Shown here piece by piece: positions 33,522 through 41,732 of a stretch of DNA of 64,000 nucleotides. Within the stretch, counting starts at the first letter, position 1, and every line of letters starts with the position of its first letter. The translations under genes were made by a program, and so were the position numbers. Source of the DNA: Natrarchaeobius halalkaliphilus. GTDB lineage: Archaea > Halobacteriota > Halobacteria > Halobacteriales > Natrialbaceae. The stretch spans positions 496,001 to 560,000 of the forward strand of contig NZ_REFY01000003.1 of assembly GCF_003841485.1 (NCBI RefSeq), given 5' to 3'. The notes beneath the pieces were generated by a model. The model did no database searches, was not told the DNA's origin, and was given only the letters and a program-made list of their open reading frames with translations.

Positions 33522-34523
33522 ATGACCGATTCAGCGGACGACGGACGCGAGGGCGACGGCGATCGGCTCACCTACGCCGAGTCCGGGGTCGATATCGAGG
33601 CGAGCGAAGACGCGACCGCGGCGCTGCTCGAGGCGTTCGGAAGCGACCTGCGGACGGAGTACGCCGGAGTGATCGACATCGGGAATCGGTACCTCGCGCT
33701 CGCGACGGACGGCGTCGGGACGAAGCTTCTGGTCGCAGAAGCGATCGGGGACTTCTCGACGATCGGCATCGACTGTATCGCGATGAACGTCAACGATCTC
33801 GTGGCAGCCGGCGTCGAACCGGTCGGGTTCGTCGATTATCTCGCGATCGACGAACCCGACGAAGCGCTAACGAACCAGATCGGAGAGGGACTCGCCGTCG
33901 GCCTCGAGCAAGCAGATCTGACGATGCTCGGCGGCGAGACGGCGGTGATGCCGGAAGTCGTCGAGGGATTCGATCTGGCGGGCACCTGCGTCGGTCTCGC
34001 GACCAAAGACGAGATCTTCGCGGGGAAGGCAAACGAAGGCGACGCACTCGTTGGCTTTCCGTCGAACGGGATCCACTCGAACGGGCTCACGCTCGCCCGC
34101 GAGGCGGTCACGCGAAATCACGACTACACCGACACCTTCCCGCTCGATCCCGAACGAACGATCGGGGAGGAACTGCTCCGGCCGACGCGGATCTACACTG
34201 ATCTGCTCGAGTCGATGCGCGACCACGGCGTTCACGCGGCGGCACACGTTACGGGCGGCGGCCTGACGAATCTGCTCCGGATGGGTGAGTTCGAATACGT
34301 CGTCGACGATCCGTTCCCCGCACAGCCGATCTTCGAGTTCGTCCAGCAAGAAGGAAGCGTCACCGACGAGGAGATGCACCGAACGTTCAACATGGGAACC
34401 GGCTTCGTCGTTTCCCTCCCCGACGCACAGGCGGAGAAACTCGCAGCCGAAACGGACGGACGGATCATCGGACGCGTCGAAGAGGGGTCGTCGGTCGAGA
34501 TACGCGGTCTCTCCCTGTCCTGA
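33522..34523 (+). CDS. purM: Phosphoribosylformylglycinamidine cyclo-ligase
   Basis: 333 residues from ATG at 33522. Family motifs are TYAESGVDIEASE at the N-terminus, LATDGVGTKLLVAEA, GGETAVMPEV and HVTGGGLTNLLRMG. It catalyses ATP-dependent closure of FGAM to AIR in purine synthesis, in the cytoplasm. The length matches the family. No purine operon partner is adjacent. The opposing macro-domain gene starts on the other side of an 18-nt gap between stop codons. Confidence 0.95.
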   Translation: MTDSADDGREGDGDRLTYAESGVDIEASEDATAALLEAFGSDLRTEYAGVIDIGNRYLALATDGVGTKLLVAEAIGDFSTIGIDCIAMNVNDLVAAGVEPVGFVDYLAIDEPDEALTNQIGEGLAVGLEQADLTMLGGETAVMPEVVEGFDLAGTCVGLATKDEIFAGKANEGDALVGFPSNGIHSNGLTLAREAVTRNHDYTDTFPLDPERTIGEELLRPTRIYTDLLESMRDHGVHAAAHVTGGGLTNLLRMGEFEYVVDDPFPAQPIFEFVQQEGSVTDEEMHRTFNMGTGFVVSLPDAQAEKLAAETDGRIIGRVEEGSSVEIRGLSLS

Positions 34524-34541
34524 CGATTCGATCGATACACG

Positions 34542-35111
34542 CTATGGGTTCGACCCCGTCGTCTCCTCGGATTCGGTGGCACTCACCGACTCCGCCGTAT
34601 CCGCAGAACCAGTAGCACCTCGGACTGCGGTAGAAATCGTCTCGTATTCCTCGTCGCTGTAGGCGATGAACCGCACGTCTTCGAGGGAGTTCGGCTCGTA
34701 TCGACCGATCTCCTCACCGATTATTTCGGCACCCGCCTCGAGGTCGAATCCGGCTACGCCACAGCCGAGTGCCGGGATCACGATCGACCGACAGCCGAGT
34801 TCGTCGGCGCGCTCGAGCGCGTTTCGGGTCGCGTCGCGAACGCTCGCCGCGGTCGCTTTCCCGTCGCCGTAGTGTGGCATGGCGGCCGCGTGAACGACGT
34901 AGTCGGCCTCGAGATCGTAGGCGTCCGTAACCGCAGCCGAACCCAGATCGACGGGACCGTTCTCCATCGCCGCGCGATTGATCTCCTCGCCTGCACCGCG
35001 TCGAAGCGCACCGGCGACGCCCGACCCCATTCGCAGGTTCGTTCCGGCCGCGTTGACGAGTGCGTCGGCGGACTGTACAGCGATGTCGCCCTGGATCACC
35101 TCGAACTCCAT
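34542..35111 (-). CDS. Macro-domain protein (ADP-ribose-binding / deacetylase type)
   Basis: 189 residues. The macro domain is clear: IQGDIAVQSADALVNAAGTNLRMGSGVAGAL (catalytic Asn and GSGV loop), then VVHAAAMPHYG and SIVIPALGCGVAGFDLE. MacroD-type enzymes remove acetyl or ADP-ribosyl groups from O-acetyl-ADP-ribose or modified proteins. The C-terminal 50 residues are an acidic, Ser/Thr-rich tail. It is divergent from the small DUF7331-like gene; the 209 nt between them hold two DtxR-type palindromes. Confidence 0.88.
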   Translation of the reverse strand: MEFEVIQGDIAVQSADALVNAAGTNLRMGSGVAGALRRGAGEEINRAAMENGPVDLGSAAVTDAYDLEADYVVHAAAMPHYGDGKATAASVRDATRNALERADELGCRSIVIPALGCGVAGFDLEAGAEIIGEEIGRYEPNSLEDVRFIAYSDEEYETISTAVRGATGSADTAESVSATESEETTGSNP

Positions 35112-35271
35112 ACGCGGATAGAGGTTCTCGAGTCAATTGAAACCTCGCGAGAGTAGCCATTGCGCGTCACTGGACAGATCGTACGACAGCCGTGCGATCA
35201 GTGCGTAAATCGGTGCGGTTGTTCCGACGGGAAGAACTCATCGGCGTGACGATACGTCGATATGACACAAA

Positions 35272-35311
35272 TTAGGTCGACCAAAACCTTTTTAGATTTA
35301 GGGTCACCTAA
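35272..35311 (+). promoter_or_regulatory. Two DtxR/IdeR-type metal-repressor palindromes
   Basis: The first site, 35272-35285, is TTAGGTCGACCAAA, one arm matching TTAGG perfectly and the other with two mismatches. The second, 35298-35311, is TTAGGGTCACCTAA, a perfect inverted repeat of arms TTAGG/CCTAA around four bases. This is the shape of haloarchaeal DtxR-family iron-repressor sites. The second site ends 9 nt before the ATG of the small gene at 35321, and a T-rich TATA-like TTTTTAGATTT overlaps its start. A bound repressor would block transcription. The regulator itself is not in the window. Confidence 0.6.
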
Positions 35312-35320
35312 CTCATCGTG

Positions 35321-35488
35321 ATGGACGCACCCGCCCGCAGGCAGGATTCCGACACCGACGACCGACTCGAGGAGCCGACAGCGATCGTAACCAGCCACGA
35401 GACGAGTCCGGGAAAGGTCGTATTCACCGAACGCGACAACACCGACGGCTGGATAGCGACCGACGTCGCGGTCGACCTCGAACCCTGA
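35321..35488 (+). CDS. Small acidic protein, DUF7331-like
   Basis: 55 residues, MDAPARRQDSDTDD to AVDLEP. The first 20 residues are polar and probably disordered. The rest has a short beta-hairpin pattern (GKVVFTERDNTDGWIATDVAVDL), typical of the small haloarchaeal DUF7331 group, with unknown function. No cysteine or membrane segment is present. Control by the two upstream metal-repressor palindromes is the strongest clue: it may belong to the metal response. The start codon is placed leaderless, directly behind the promoter. Confidence 0.6.
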   Translation: MDAPARRQDSDTDDRLEEPTAIVTSHETSPGKVVFTERDNTDGWIATDVAVDLEP

Positions 35489-35494
35489 GACGGT

Positions 35495-35560
35495 CTATTG
35501 TAACGATTACCGGTGGGACCGCGACCCGTCTGCGGTCCCACCGGCAATGGCTTACAATAG
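35495..35560. repeat. Palindromic intergenic repeat, copy A
   Basis: 66 nt with terminal inverted CTATTGTAA/TTACAATAG and core CCGGTGGGACCGC/GCGGTCCCACCGG around a 9-nt centre. The flanks continue to a CCGTAT-type end at 35561-35566. It starts 7 nt after the stop codon of the small gene at 35321. It is the closest relative of the copy at 57046-57126 (opposite orientation). Confidence 0.75.
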
Positions 35561-35667
35561 CCCGTATGAGTCCGCGCGCGACGACTCGCGAACGCTCGCG
35601 TTCGGTGTGGACGACCTGGCGACCGCGATCACGAACTCGTTTTAGCCCTCGAGTGTGCGTCTCGACT

Positions 35668-36072
35668 ATGGAGCGATTCCGACTCGCGCTAGCGAAGGGG
35701 TGTCTCGTGGCGATGGGTTTCTTTCTCGCCACCGGCGTCGTGACCGGCCTGCTCCCGACGTCGCTATTCGACCGGATGGTGTCTCGCTCCCTCCTCGACT
35801 ACGCCTTTCTCTCGCTCACGTCGGTCCTCACGGGCGTCTACGTCGTCCAGCGTACGTCGCTCACCGAGTGTTCGGGTGATCGCTGTGCGTACGGTGGCGG
35901 TGCCGCCGGGTTTTTCGCCGTCGCCTGTCCGCACTGCAACGCGATACTGGCGTCGCTGTTCAGCGCGACGTGGCTCGCGACGTACGTCGATCCGATTCGG
36001 CCCCTGCTAGGTCTGATCGCCATCGCACTCTTTACCGTCGTGATCGCCAGCCGTCGGTCGCTGATGTCGTAA
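35668..36072 (+). CDS. Membrane protein with CSGDRC and CPHC cysteine motifs
   Basis: 134 residues from ATG at 35668 (MERFRLALAKGCLVAMG). Hydrophobic helices lie at about residues 8-30, 42-62, 78-100 and 108-130. Between helices sit CSGDRC (Cys-x4-Cys) and, at the next helix start, ACPHCN (CxxC with an intervening His). Membrane proteins with such pairs can act as thiol exchangers or metal-binding sites. I do not recognise the family. It lies between an iron-box gene and dpsA, which suggests a link to metal or redox homeostasis; this is positional inference. Confidence 0.6.
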   Translation: MERFRLALAKGCLVAMGFFLATGVVTGLLPTSLFDRMVSRSLLDYAFLSLTSVLTGVYVVQRTSLTECSGDRCAYGGGAAGFFAVACPHCNAILASLFSATWLATYVDPIRPLLGLIAIALFTVVIASRRSLMS

Positions 36073-36179
36073 TTCACGGCTGTTCACAGCCGTTCCTCTT
36101 CGCGTCGGATGTGTCGATCGACGGGAGAATCACCCCGCGTTCGCAAAAAATCGGTGTCCGTCGCGCCGTCGCAGTCGCG

Positions 36180-36725
36180 CTACTTCGTCGCCTCTTCGAG
36201 GACGAGGGTGTCGTCTTCGAGGTAGTGTTCGAAGTGGTGTCCGTCTTCCTCGAGCGTGACGAGGATCTCCCGGAGGATCTCCGCCGTCGCGTAATCGCCG
36301 AGGTTCTCCGCGAGTTCGATGCTGTCGCGCATCGACTCGATGATGTCGCCGTACATCTCGAGGTCGTTCTCGAACATCGTTCGGACGTCGTAGACGTCCT
36401 CGCCCTCGAACTCGACGGTCGCGCGTCGTTCCTGATTCGCCGGCCCCGAAACCGGAACGCCACCGAGCGCCTGAGCGCGCTCTGCGATGACGTCCGCTCC
36501 TCCTTCGACGTGTTCGTATGCCTCCTCTAAGAACTCGTGCAGCGGAAGGAACTCGGCTCCCTCGACGACCCAGTGGTGCTTTTTCAGCTGGTGATACAGG
36601 ACGTACGAGTTCGCAAGTTCCGTGTTCAGTGCGTCGACGATCTGTTCTGCTTTCTCCTGGTCGAGTCGGAGTTCGTTCTCCTCGACGGCGTCGGCCGACT
36701 GACGGACGGTTTTCTGAGTGCTCAT
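36180..36725 (-). CDS. dpsA: DNA-protecting ferritin-like protein DpsA
   Basis: 181 residues from ATG at 36725 (MSTQKTVRQSADAVEENELR). The Dps four-helix bundle shows the ferroxidase-type residues in NSYVLYHQLKKHHWVVEG and EEAYEHVEGGADVIAERAQALGG, and the last helix carries LVTLEEDGHHFEHYLEDD. DpsA stores iron and protects DNA against oxidative damage, as studied in Halobacterium. A TTTAAG box lies about 27-30 nt upstream of the ATG on the minus strand (36754-36760), pointing to near-leaderless transcription. Confidence 0.93.
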   Translation of the reverse strand: MSTQKTVRQSADAVEENELRLDQEKAEQIVDALNTELANSYVLYHQLKKHHWVVEGAEFLPLHEFLEEAYEHVEGGADVIAERAQALGGVPVSGPANQERRATVEFEGEDVYDVRTMFENDLEMYGDIIESMRDSIELAENLGDYATAEILREILVTLEEDGHHFEHYLEDDTLVLEEATK

Positions 36726-37077
36726 CGTACGACGTGAATACAGTCGCATTCCACTTAAAGCTTCGCCCTCTACGAAATGATGTTTACGTATTTGAAAAAT
36801 TAATTTCCTAATTGAGAAATATTGACATCGGACGTCGTCCACCGGGTGAGTCGACCAGAACTCGAAGGGGTCGAATGCGACGTGCGTTTTCATCTCGCCT
36901 GCCACCGCGATCACCTGAACCTGGCCCGATGTGCCGGCGTCGTACTCGAGGGTTGTGCTCCCCCAACGGCCGAGATCTCGTTAAGATCTTGCTACGCATC
37001 TAGTAGGGTTTAGCTCCGCTTAACAATATCGTTAACTTCATTAGTAATCCATCACAACGAAGAGGTGGTGACTACGT
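36726..37077. other. 352-nt divergent intergenic region between dpsA and the His-rich lipoprotein
   Basis: No credible open frame is present. On the dpsA side there is a TATA-like box at 36754-36760 and an AT-rich stretch at 36776-36830. On the other side, AT-rich DNA at 37015-37050 (TTAACAATATCGTTAAC and CATTAGTAATC) precedes the lipoprotein. A purine-rich GAGGTGGTGA near 37060 could act as a Shine-Dalgarno element for the lipoprotein ATG at 37078. The middle 200 nt are ordinary GC-rich sequence. Confidence 0.55.
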
Positions 37078-38055
37078 ATGACTGACAAGGCACGATCGAC
37101 CTCTCGTCGAAAGCTTCTCGCAACCACAGGATCTCTCGCTGCGCTCGGAATCGCTGGCTGTCTCGGTGATGACGACGGTAGCGACGGAAACGGTGGTGAC
37201 GATCACGACGACGACCACGATCACGACGATGACCATGACGATCATGATCACGACGATGACCATGACGATCATGATCACGACGATGACCACGACCACGATC
37301 TCGCAGTTGCTGAGTTCGAGGTCCTAGACCGCAACCACGACGAGGACGTTCTCGTCTACGTCCACGGAACGCACTGGCACCAGGATCCACTCGAGGTCCC
37401 CCACGACGATACCCTCTCGCTCGGTGCCTACGTCGAGGACGAAGACGGCAACGAGGTCGAACTCGGTGACGGAATCGAATTCACCGGTGCGGTCGTCGAC
37501 GACGCGACCGAGCTCGTCGAGGTCGAGTCACACGGCGATCACGTCCACGTCCACGGCAACGAAGACGGGTTCACCGACATCGTCTTCCAGCTGATCGAGG
37601 ACGGCGACGTCGTCTACGAGACGCCGGAACTCGAGACCGAGGTCGGCCATCACGACCACGACGATCACGATCACGGTGAGGTCGACGAACTCTCGATTCT
37701 GGATCGGGCCGAAGATCCACACGAGGAAGTCGCGACGTTCCACGACGGACACTGGGACGGGGAGGTACCACACGTCCACGTCGACGATAACGTCTCGCTC
37801 GGTGCGGAGTTCCTCGACGACCACGACGACGAGATTCCGATCGGAAGCTCCGAAGAGTACGAACTCGCGGTGATGCTCGCAGACGACGCCGAGGAAGGTG
37901 TCGTCGAGATCGATCCGGACGACCACTGGCACGGCGATCACGTCCACATCTACGGCAAATCCGAGGGCGAAACCGACGTCGTCTTCGCGCTCTGGCACGA
38001 CGATCACGCCGACTGGGAAAGCGAACCGATCGCCGTTTCCGTCGAGGACCACTAG
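37078..38055 (+). CDS. His/Asp-rich Tat lipoprotein with two HG-x-HWH metal-binding modules
   Basis: 325 residues. SRRKLLATTGSLAALGIAGC is a twin-arginine lipoprotein signal with lipid cysteine at residue 28. Residues 41-74 are a His/Asp-only tract (27-nt DNA repeats). Two related modules follow: residues 75-188 (YVHGTHWHQDP, then GDHVHVHG and DIVFQLIEDGD) and 201-322 (FHDGHWDGEVPHVH, then HWHGDHVHIYG and DVVFALWHDD). Both run as an immunoglobulin-like beta sandwich pattern and end before a histidine-rich tail. The same module is inserted in the ZnuA-like protein 184 nt downstream. I infer an extracytoplasmic zinc or other metal chaperone or reservoir; this has not been shown. Confidence 0.8.
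   Translation: MTDKARSTSRRKLLATTGSLAALGIAGCLGDDDGSDGNGGDDHDDDHDHDDDHDDHDHDDDHDDHDHDDDHDHDLAVAEFEVLDRNHDEDVLVYVHGTHWHQDPLEVPHDDTLSLGAYVEDEDGNEVELGDGIEFTGAVVDDATELVEVESHGDHVHVHGNEDGFTDIVFQLIEDGDVVYETPELETEVGHHDHDDHDHGEVDELSILDRAEDPHEEVATFHDGHWDGEVPHVHVDDNVSLGAEFLDDHDDEIPIGSSEEYELAVMLADDAEEGVVEIDPDDHWHGDHVHIYGKSEGETDVVFALWHDDHADWESEPIAVSVEDH
37219..37272 (+). repeat. 27-nt tandem repeat in the His/Asp tract
   Basis: Two identical 27-nt units, 37219-37245 and 37246-37272, each encode nine residues of His and Asp. They lie in the low-complexity metal-binding tract of the lipoprotein and can vary in copy number in frame. Confidence 0.85.
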
Positions 38056-38207
38056 CGACGCTCGATCTCGAGGCGCGCGTGCTCGCTCGCTTTTCGGTTC
38101 GTCGGTTATCGAAGTCGGTTGTCGGTGGCTGTTTGTGTCTCGCTTCGTGTTACTAACACTACGCTAGCGTGTACCACGAGTTAATAAAAAACCATCATCA
38201 AGTAATA

Positions 38208-38220
38208 AGACTTTTATTCA
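38208..38220 (+). promoter_or_regulatory. Candidate TATA box of the znu operon
   Basis: CTTTTATTCA at 38211-38220 lies about 20-30 nt before the ATG of the binding-protein gene at 38240, at TATA distance for a leaderless start. The preceding 45 nt are AT-rich. No perfect operator palindrome is seen here. Confidence 0.45.
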
Positions 38221-38239
38221 CGGGCCCGTAGGTACTGAT

Positions 38240-39649
38240 ATGACTCTCTCACGCCGTTCAGTACTGACGTGTGGCGGGGCCGCCCTCGTCGGCAGCAGTC
38301 TCGGAGGCTGTTTGAGCGAACCAAACGAGAGCGATCCGAACGGATCGGATGGGACGTCGAAGGGATACGCCGCGTTCTTCGCGCTGTGGGACTGGGCGAA
38401 ACACGTAAGCGGTGAGGAGATGGGCTTCGAGAATCCGATCGAGGCCGGCGAGATGGGACACGGCTGGGAACCCCCCGCAGACATCCAGCGCGAAATCGCC
38501 GACTCGGACGTCTTCATCTATCTCGACACCGCCGAGTTCTCCTGGGCCCAGACGATCGCATCGGATCTCGAGATGGATTACGACGACGTCACGGTGATCG
38601 ATGGGATGGCCGATCTCGAGAACGAGTTGCTCCCGATCGACAGGGAGACGGACGACGATCGCGAGCCGGCAACCGATTACGATTTCGATCCCGACTCCGT
38701 CTCGATCGGCGGGTTCGACGTGTACGACGGCCAATCCGGCGAGGAGGTCGCCTACTGGCACGGCGATCACTGGCACGGCTCCCTTCCGCCGATCCCCCTC
38801 GACGGATACGCGACCGTCGAGGGCGTTTTCGAGGACGGAGACGAGCGAGTTCTTCCACTCGGTGAGGACGAACAGTTTCGAATCGACGCGCGGATCGTCG
38901 ACGGCGCAAACGAGGACGTCGTCGAAATAACGTCTCGAGGGGATCGCGTCGAGCTCCACGGTCTCGAGACCGGTCGGACGCGGATCGTGTTCGAACTGGT
39001 CGGTGACGGAGACGTCGTCTGGGATACCAGCGACGACAACATCACCACAGAAACCGTCGAGGAGTTGGACGAATCGACGGCACCGGAGTTCTACGATCCA
39101 CACGTCTGGGTCGATCCGGTCATCGCACAGGACATCGTCCGAACGATCGCTGACGGTCTCGCTGACGTCGATCCGGACAACGCAACCGTCTACGAAGAAC
39201 ACGCAGCGACCTACACCGACCGGCTCGCGGACGTCGATCGGCAGTTCGAAGAGCTCGTTGAGGAGGCCTCGCGCGACGTTGCCGTCCTCGCCGGTCACGA
39301 CTCGTTCCAGTACATAGAACACCGCTATGAGTTCGATATCCACACTCCGGTCGGTATTTCGCCCGACGCCGCCGAGACCGAGTCGGACATCTCCGAGACG
39401 ATTCGGGTCGTCGACGAACACGGGATCGACACGATCCTCTACGATCCGTTCGAGACGCCCAACCCCGACGAAGACGTCCCTCAGATGGTCGAGCTCCTCC
39501 TCGAAGGTACCGACGCCGAAGAGTACGCCCCGCTTACTCCCGCAGAGGGGACAACAGCGGAGTGGAACGAGCAAAACTGGGGCTGGGTCGAACAGATGGA
39601 AGAGATCAACATTCCGTCGCTCCGACGAGCGCTCGGAGCGAGAGAATAG
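38240..39649 (+). CDS. znuA: ZnuA-like metal ABC transporter binding protein with inserted HG-x-HWH module
   Basis: 469 residues, long for the cluster A-I family (usually about 300-330). SRRSVLTCGGAALVGSS plus lipobox GGC gives a Tat lipoprotein with cysteine at residue 24. Metal-ligand histidines are seen at GHGWEPP (His74), YDPHVWVDP (His288) and AGHDSFQYIEHRY (His353), with an acidic fourth ligand near YDPFE (402). Instead of the usual His-rich flexible loop, residues about 153-275 form a module related to the upstream lipoprotein: YWHGDHWHG, GDRVELHG and IVFELVGDGD. Substrate is probably zinc but manganese is possible. Overlapping promoters are not needed, since the permease and ATPase follow. 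Confidence 0.85.
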   Translation: MTLSRRSVLTCGGAALVGSSLGGCLSEPNESDPNGSDGTSKGYAAFFALWDWAKHVSGEEMGFENPIEAGEMGHGWEPPADIQREIADSDVFIYLDTAEFSWAQTIASDLEMDYDDVTVIDGMADLENELLPIDRETDDDREPATDYDFDPDSVSIGGFDVYDGQSGEEVAYWHGDHWHGSLPPIPLDGYATVEGVFEDGDERVLPLGEDEQFRIDARIVDGANEDVVEITSRGDRVELHGLETGRTRIVFELVGDGDVVWDTSDDNITTETVEELDESTAPEFYDPHVWVDPVIAQDIVRTIADGLADVDPDNATVYEEHAATYTDRLADVDRQFEELVEEASRDVAVLAGHDSFQYIEHRYEFDIHTPVGISPDAAETESDISETIRVVDEHGIDTILYDPFETPNPDEDVPQMVELLLEGTDAEEYAPLTPAEGTTAEWNEQNWGWVEQMEEINIPSLRRALGARE

Positions 39650-39695
39650 TGGAAGAACTAAGCGGGCCCACGTCAGAGAACGAAGTGAGTGTACA

Positions 39696-40436
39696 GTGAC
39701 CTCGGTCGTCGACATTCGGAACGTAACGTTTGCCTACGGCGAGAAGATCGCGCTCGATGACGTCTCGCTATCGATCGAGGCGGGAGATTTCCTCGGCTTG
39801 ATCGGACCCAACGGATCGGGCAAGACGACGTTGTTGCACATCATGCTCGGGTTGCTTACCCCCGACAGCGGTTCGGTCGATCTGTTCGGCCGGCCGATCG
39901 ACGAGTTCGATCAGGGCGAGCGGATCGGCTACGTTTCACAGCAGGCGACCAGCGGCGGCGGCACGATGCCCGTTACCGTCCGCGAGTGTGTTCGGATGGG
40001 ACGGTTCGCTCACGTCGGTCACTCGAGACTGAGCGACACCGACCGACAGATCGCAGACGAGGCCCTAGAGACCGTCGGCATCACGGGCCTCGCTGACCGT
40101 CGAATCAATCAACTCTCTGGCGGACAGCGCCAGCGTGCCTACATCGCGCGGGCGCTCGCCTCGGAAGCGGACCTCCTCGCACTGGACGAACCGACCGTCG
40201 GCGTCGACGCCGAATCGAGGGACGCGTTCTACCGGCTGCTCGATTCGCTGAACGACTCCGGGATCACGATCATCCTGATCGAACACGATATCGGCGTCGT
40301 CACGGACCGAGCGGACCAGATCGCCTGTATCAACACGAAACTGTACCACCACGGTGACACCGAATCGTTCGTCGAAAGCGACGCACTGAGCGAAGCCTAC
40401 GGCGCGACGGGAACGGTCGTTCACCATCACCACTGA
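39696..40436 (+). CDS. znuC: Metal ABC transporter ATP-binding protein
   Basis: 246 residues from GTG at 39696, the first start before VVDIRNVTFAYG. Walker A is GPNGSGKTTLL, the signature LSGGQRQR and Walker B LLALDEP, with the switch histidine in LIEHDIG. The C-terminus ends in VVHHHH, a short His tail also seen in zinc transporters. It energises import of metal delivered by the binding protein. It lies 46 nt after znuA and 35 nt before the permease gene. Confidence 0.93.
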   Translation: MTSVVDIRNVTFAYGEKIALDDVSLSIEAGDFLGLIGPNGSGKTTLLHIMLGLLTPDSGSVDLFGRPIDEFDQGERIGYVSQQATSGGGTMPVTVRECVRMGRFAHVGHSRLSDTDRQIADEALETVGITGLADRRINQLSGGQRQRAYIARALASEADLLALDEPTVGVDAESRDAFYRLLDSLNDSGITIILIEHDIGVVTDRADQIACINTKLYHHGDTESFVESDALSEAYGATGTVVHHHH

Positions 40437-40471
40437 CCGACGCGGAGCCATCGAGTACTGATACGATACTG

Positions 40472-41572
40472 ATGAGCGGACCAAACGAACACGCAACGGA
40501 ATCGACCACCGTCTCGGAACCGAACAGCCACGCGTCCGCCGATCGTTGGCGAGCGCTCGAGGTCGTCGGCGTTTCGATCGTCGGCGTTCTCGGCGCTCTA
40601 ATGATCGGCGTCATCACGCTCGATTGGCTCCGACACTACCCGTCGCTCGGGAACGGTCCCGTTCTCCTGTTCGAGCAGCTTCGAATCGCAGGGATGTGGG
40701 CCGACCACTACCTGGGAACCGATGTCTTTGCCCACCCGTTCATGTGGCGTTCGATCGCCACAGGCGTGTTGATCGGAATCGTCGCACCGCTCGTCGGGAC
40801 CTATCTGGTTCACCGACAGATGGCGCTCATCGGGGAAACGCTCGCACACACCGCCTTCGCCGGCGTGGCGATCGGCCTGCTGGTTATCGCGGTGACCGGA
40901 TTCGAAGGATCGCTGTTGCTCGTCGCCCTCGTCGTAAGCGTCATCGGCGCGCTCGGCGTCCAGTGGCTCACGGAACGCACCAGCACGTTCGGTGACGTTC
41001 CCATCGCAATCATGTTGACCGGGAGTTTTGCGATCGGAACGTTGCTCATCAGCTGGGGGCGCGGATTCATGTCGGTCTCGATCGAGATCGAAGGGTTTCT
41101 GTTCGGGAGCCTCTCGGTCGTCAGTCCGAGCGGAGCGCGGATGATGGCCGTTCTCAGCGTCGCCGTCGTCGCCGTCGTCATCTACACGTACAAACAACTG
41201 CTGTTCATCACGTTCGACGAACAGGCGGCGCGGGTCGCACAGTTCAACGTCTCGGGCTACAACACGTTGCTCGTCGTCATGACTGCCGTCGTGGTCGTCG
41301 GCGCGATGCAGGTTCTCGGCGTGATCCTCGTCGCAGGGATGCTCGTTATCCCCGTCGCGGCCGCCACACAGATCGCACGGAGCTTCCGCGAGACGCTGTA
41401 TCTCTCGATCCTGTTCGGACAGCTTTCGATCGGCGGCGGCTTCGCGTTCGCCATCAGCCAGAGCCTCCCCTCCGGCGGCTCGATTATCCTCGTCGCGATC
41501 GCCATCTACCTGGTTTCGATTTTCGTCTCGCTGCTGGCGGGTCGCTCGAGCGCTGCGATCTCGATGCACTGA
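40472..41572 (+). CDS. znuB: Metal ABC transporter permease
   Basis: 366 residues with about 8-9 transmembrane helices. The ABC-3 permease signatures are present: ATGVLIGIVAPLVGTYLVHRQMALIGETLAHTAFAG and LLVVMTAVVVVGAMQVLGVILVAGMLVIPVAAA. The first 30 residues are a polar extension not usual for the family. It forms the membrane channel of the znuABC system. A near-direct repeat TACTGATACGATACTGATG spans the start region (40456-40474) and may affect translation. Confidence 0.92.
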   Translation: MSGPNEHATESTTVSEPNSHASADRWRALEVVGVSIVGVLGALMIGVITLDWLRHYPSLGNGPVLLFEQLRIAGMWADHYLGTDVFAHPFMWRSIATGVLIGIVAPLVGTYLVHRQMALIGETLAHTAFAGVAIGLLVIAVTGFEGSLLLVALVVSVIGALGVQWLTERTSTFGDVPIAIMLTGSFAIGTLLISWGRGFMSVSIEIEGFLFGSLSVVSPSGARMMAVLSVAVVAVVIYTYKQLLFITFDEQAARVAQFNVSGYNTLLVVMTAVVVVGAMQVLGVILVAGMLVIPVAAATQIARSFRETLYLSILFGQLSIGGGFAFAISQSLPSGGSIILVAIAIYLVSIFVSLLAGRSSAAISMH

Positions 41573-41732
41573 GTCGACCCGTTGTGCCGGTATCCCGGCG
41601 AAACCGTCGGGCGTTCGCGGTCTCACCGGAACTGGCTCACGGCAGTCCCGACCGAGGCACACTCACACGCATCCACCCATTCGTCGGGAACAGGCCACGG
41701 TTTTAATCCGCGTCGGGGCGACCTGTCGAACG

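Noticed and set aside
36776-36830. TTAGG half-site in the dpsA upstream region as an iron box
   Set aside because: On the minus strand AATTAGG is followed by AAATTAATT, without a matching CCTAA arm. A single half-site in AT-rich DNA is not adequate evidence.
40456-40474. TACTGATACGATACTGATG as a repeat or operator
   Set aside because: Only two short adjacent copies around the znuB start, without symmetry; noted in the gene entry but not called separately.
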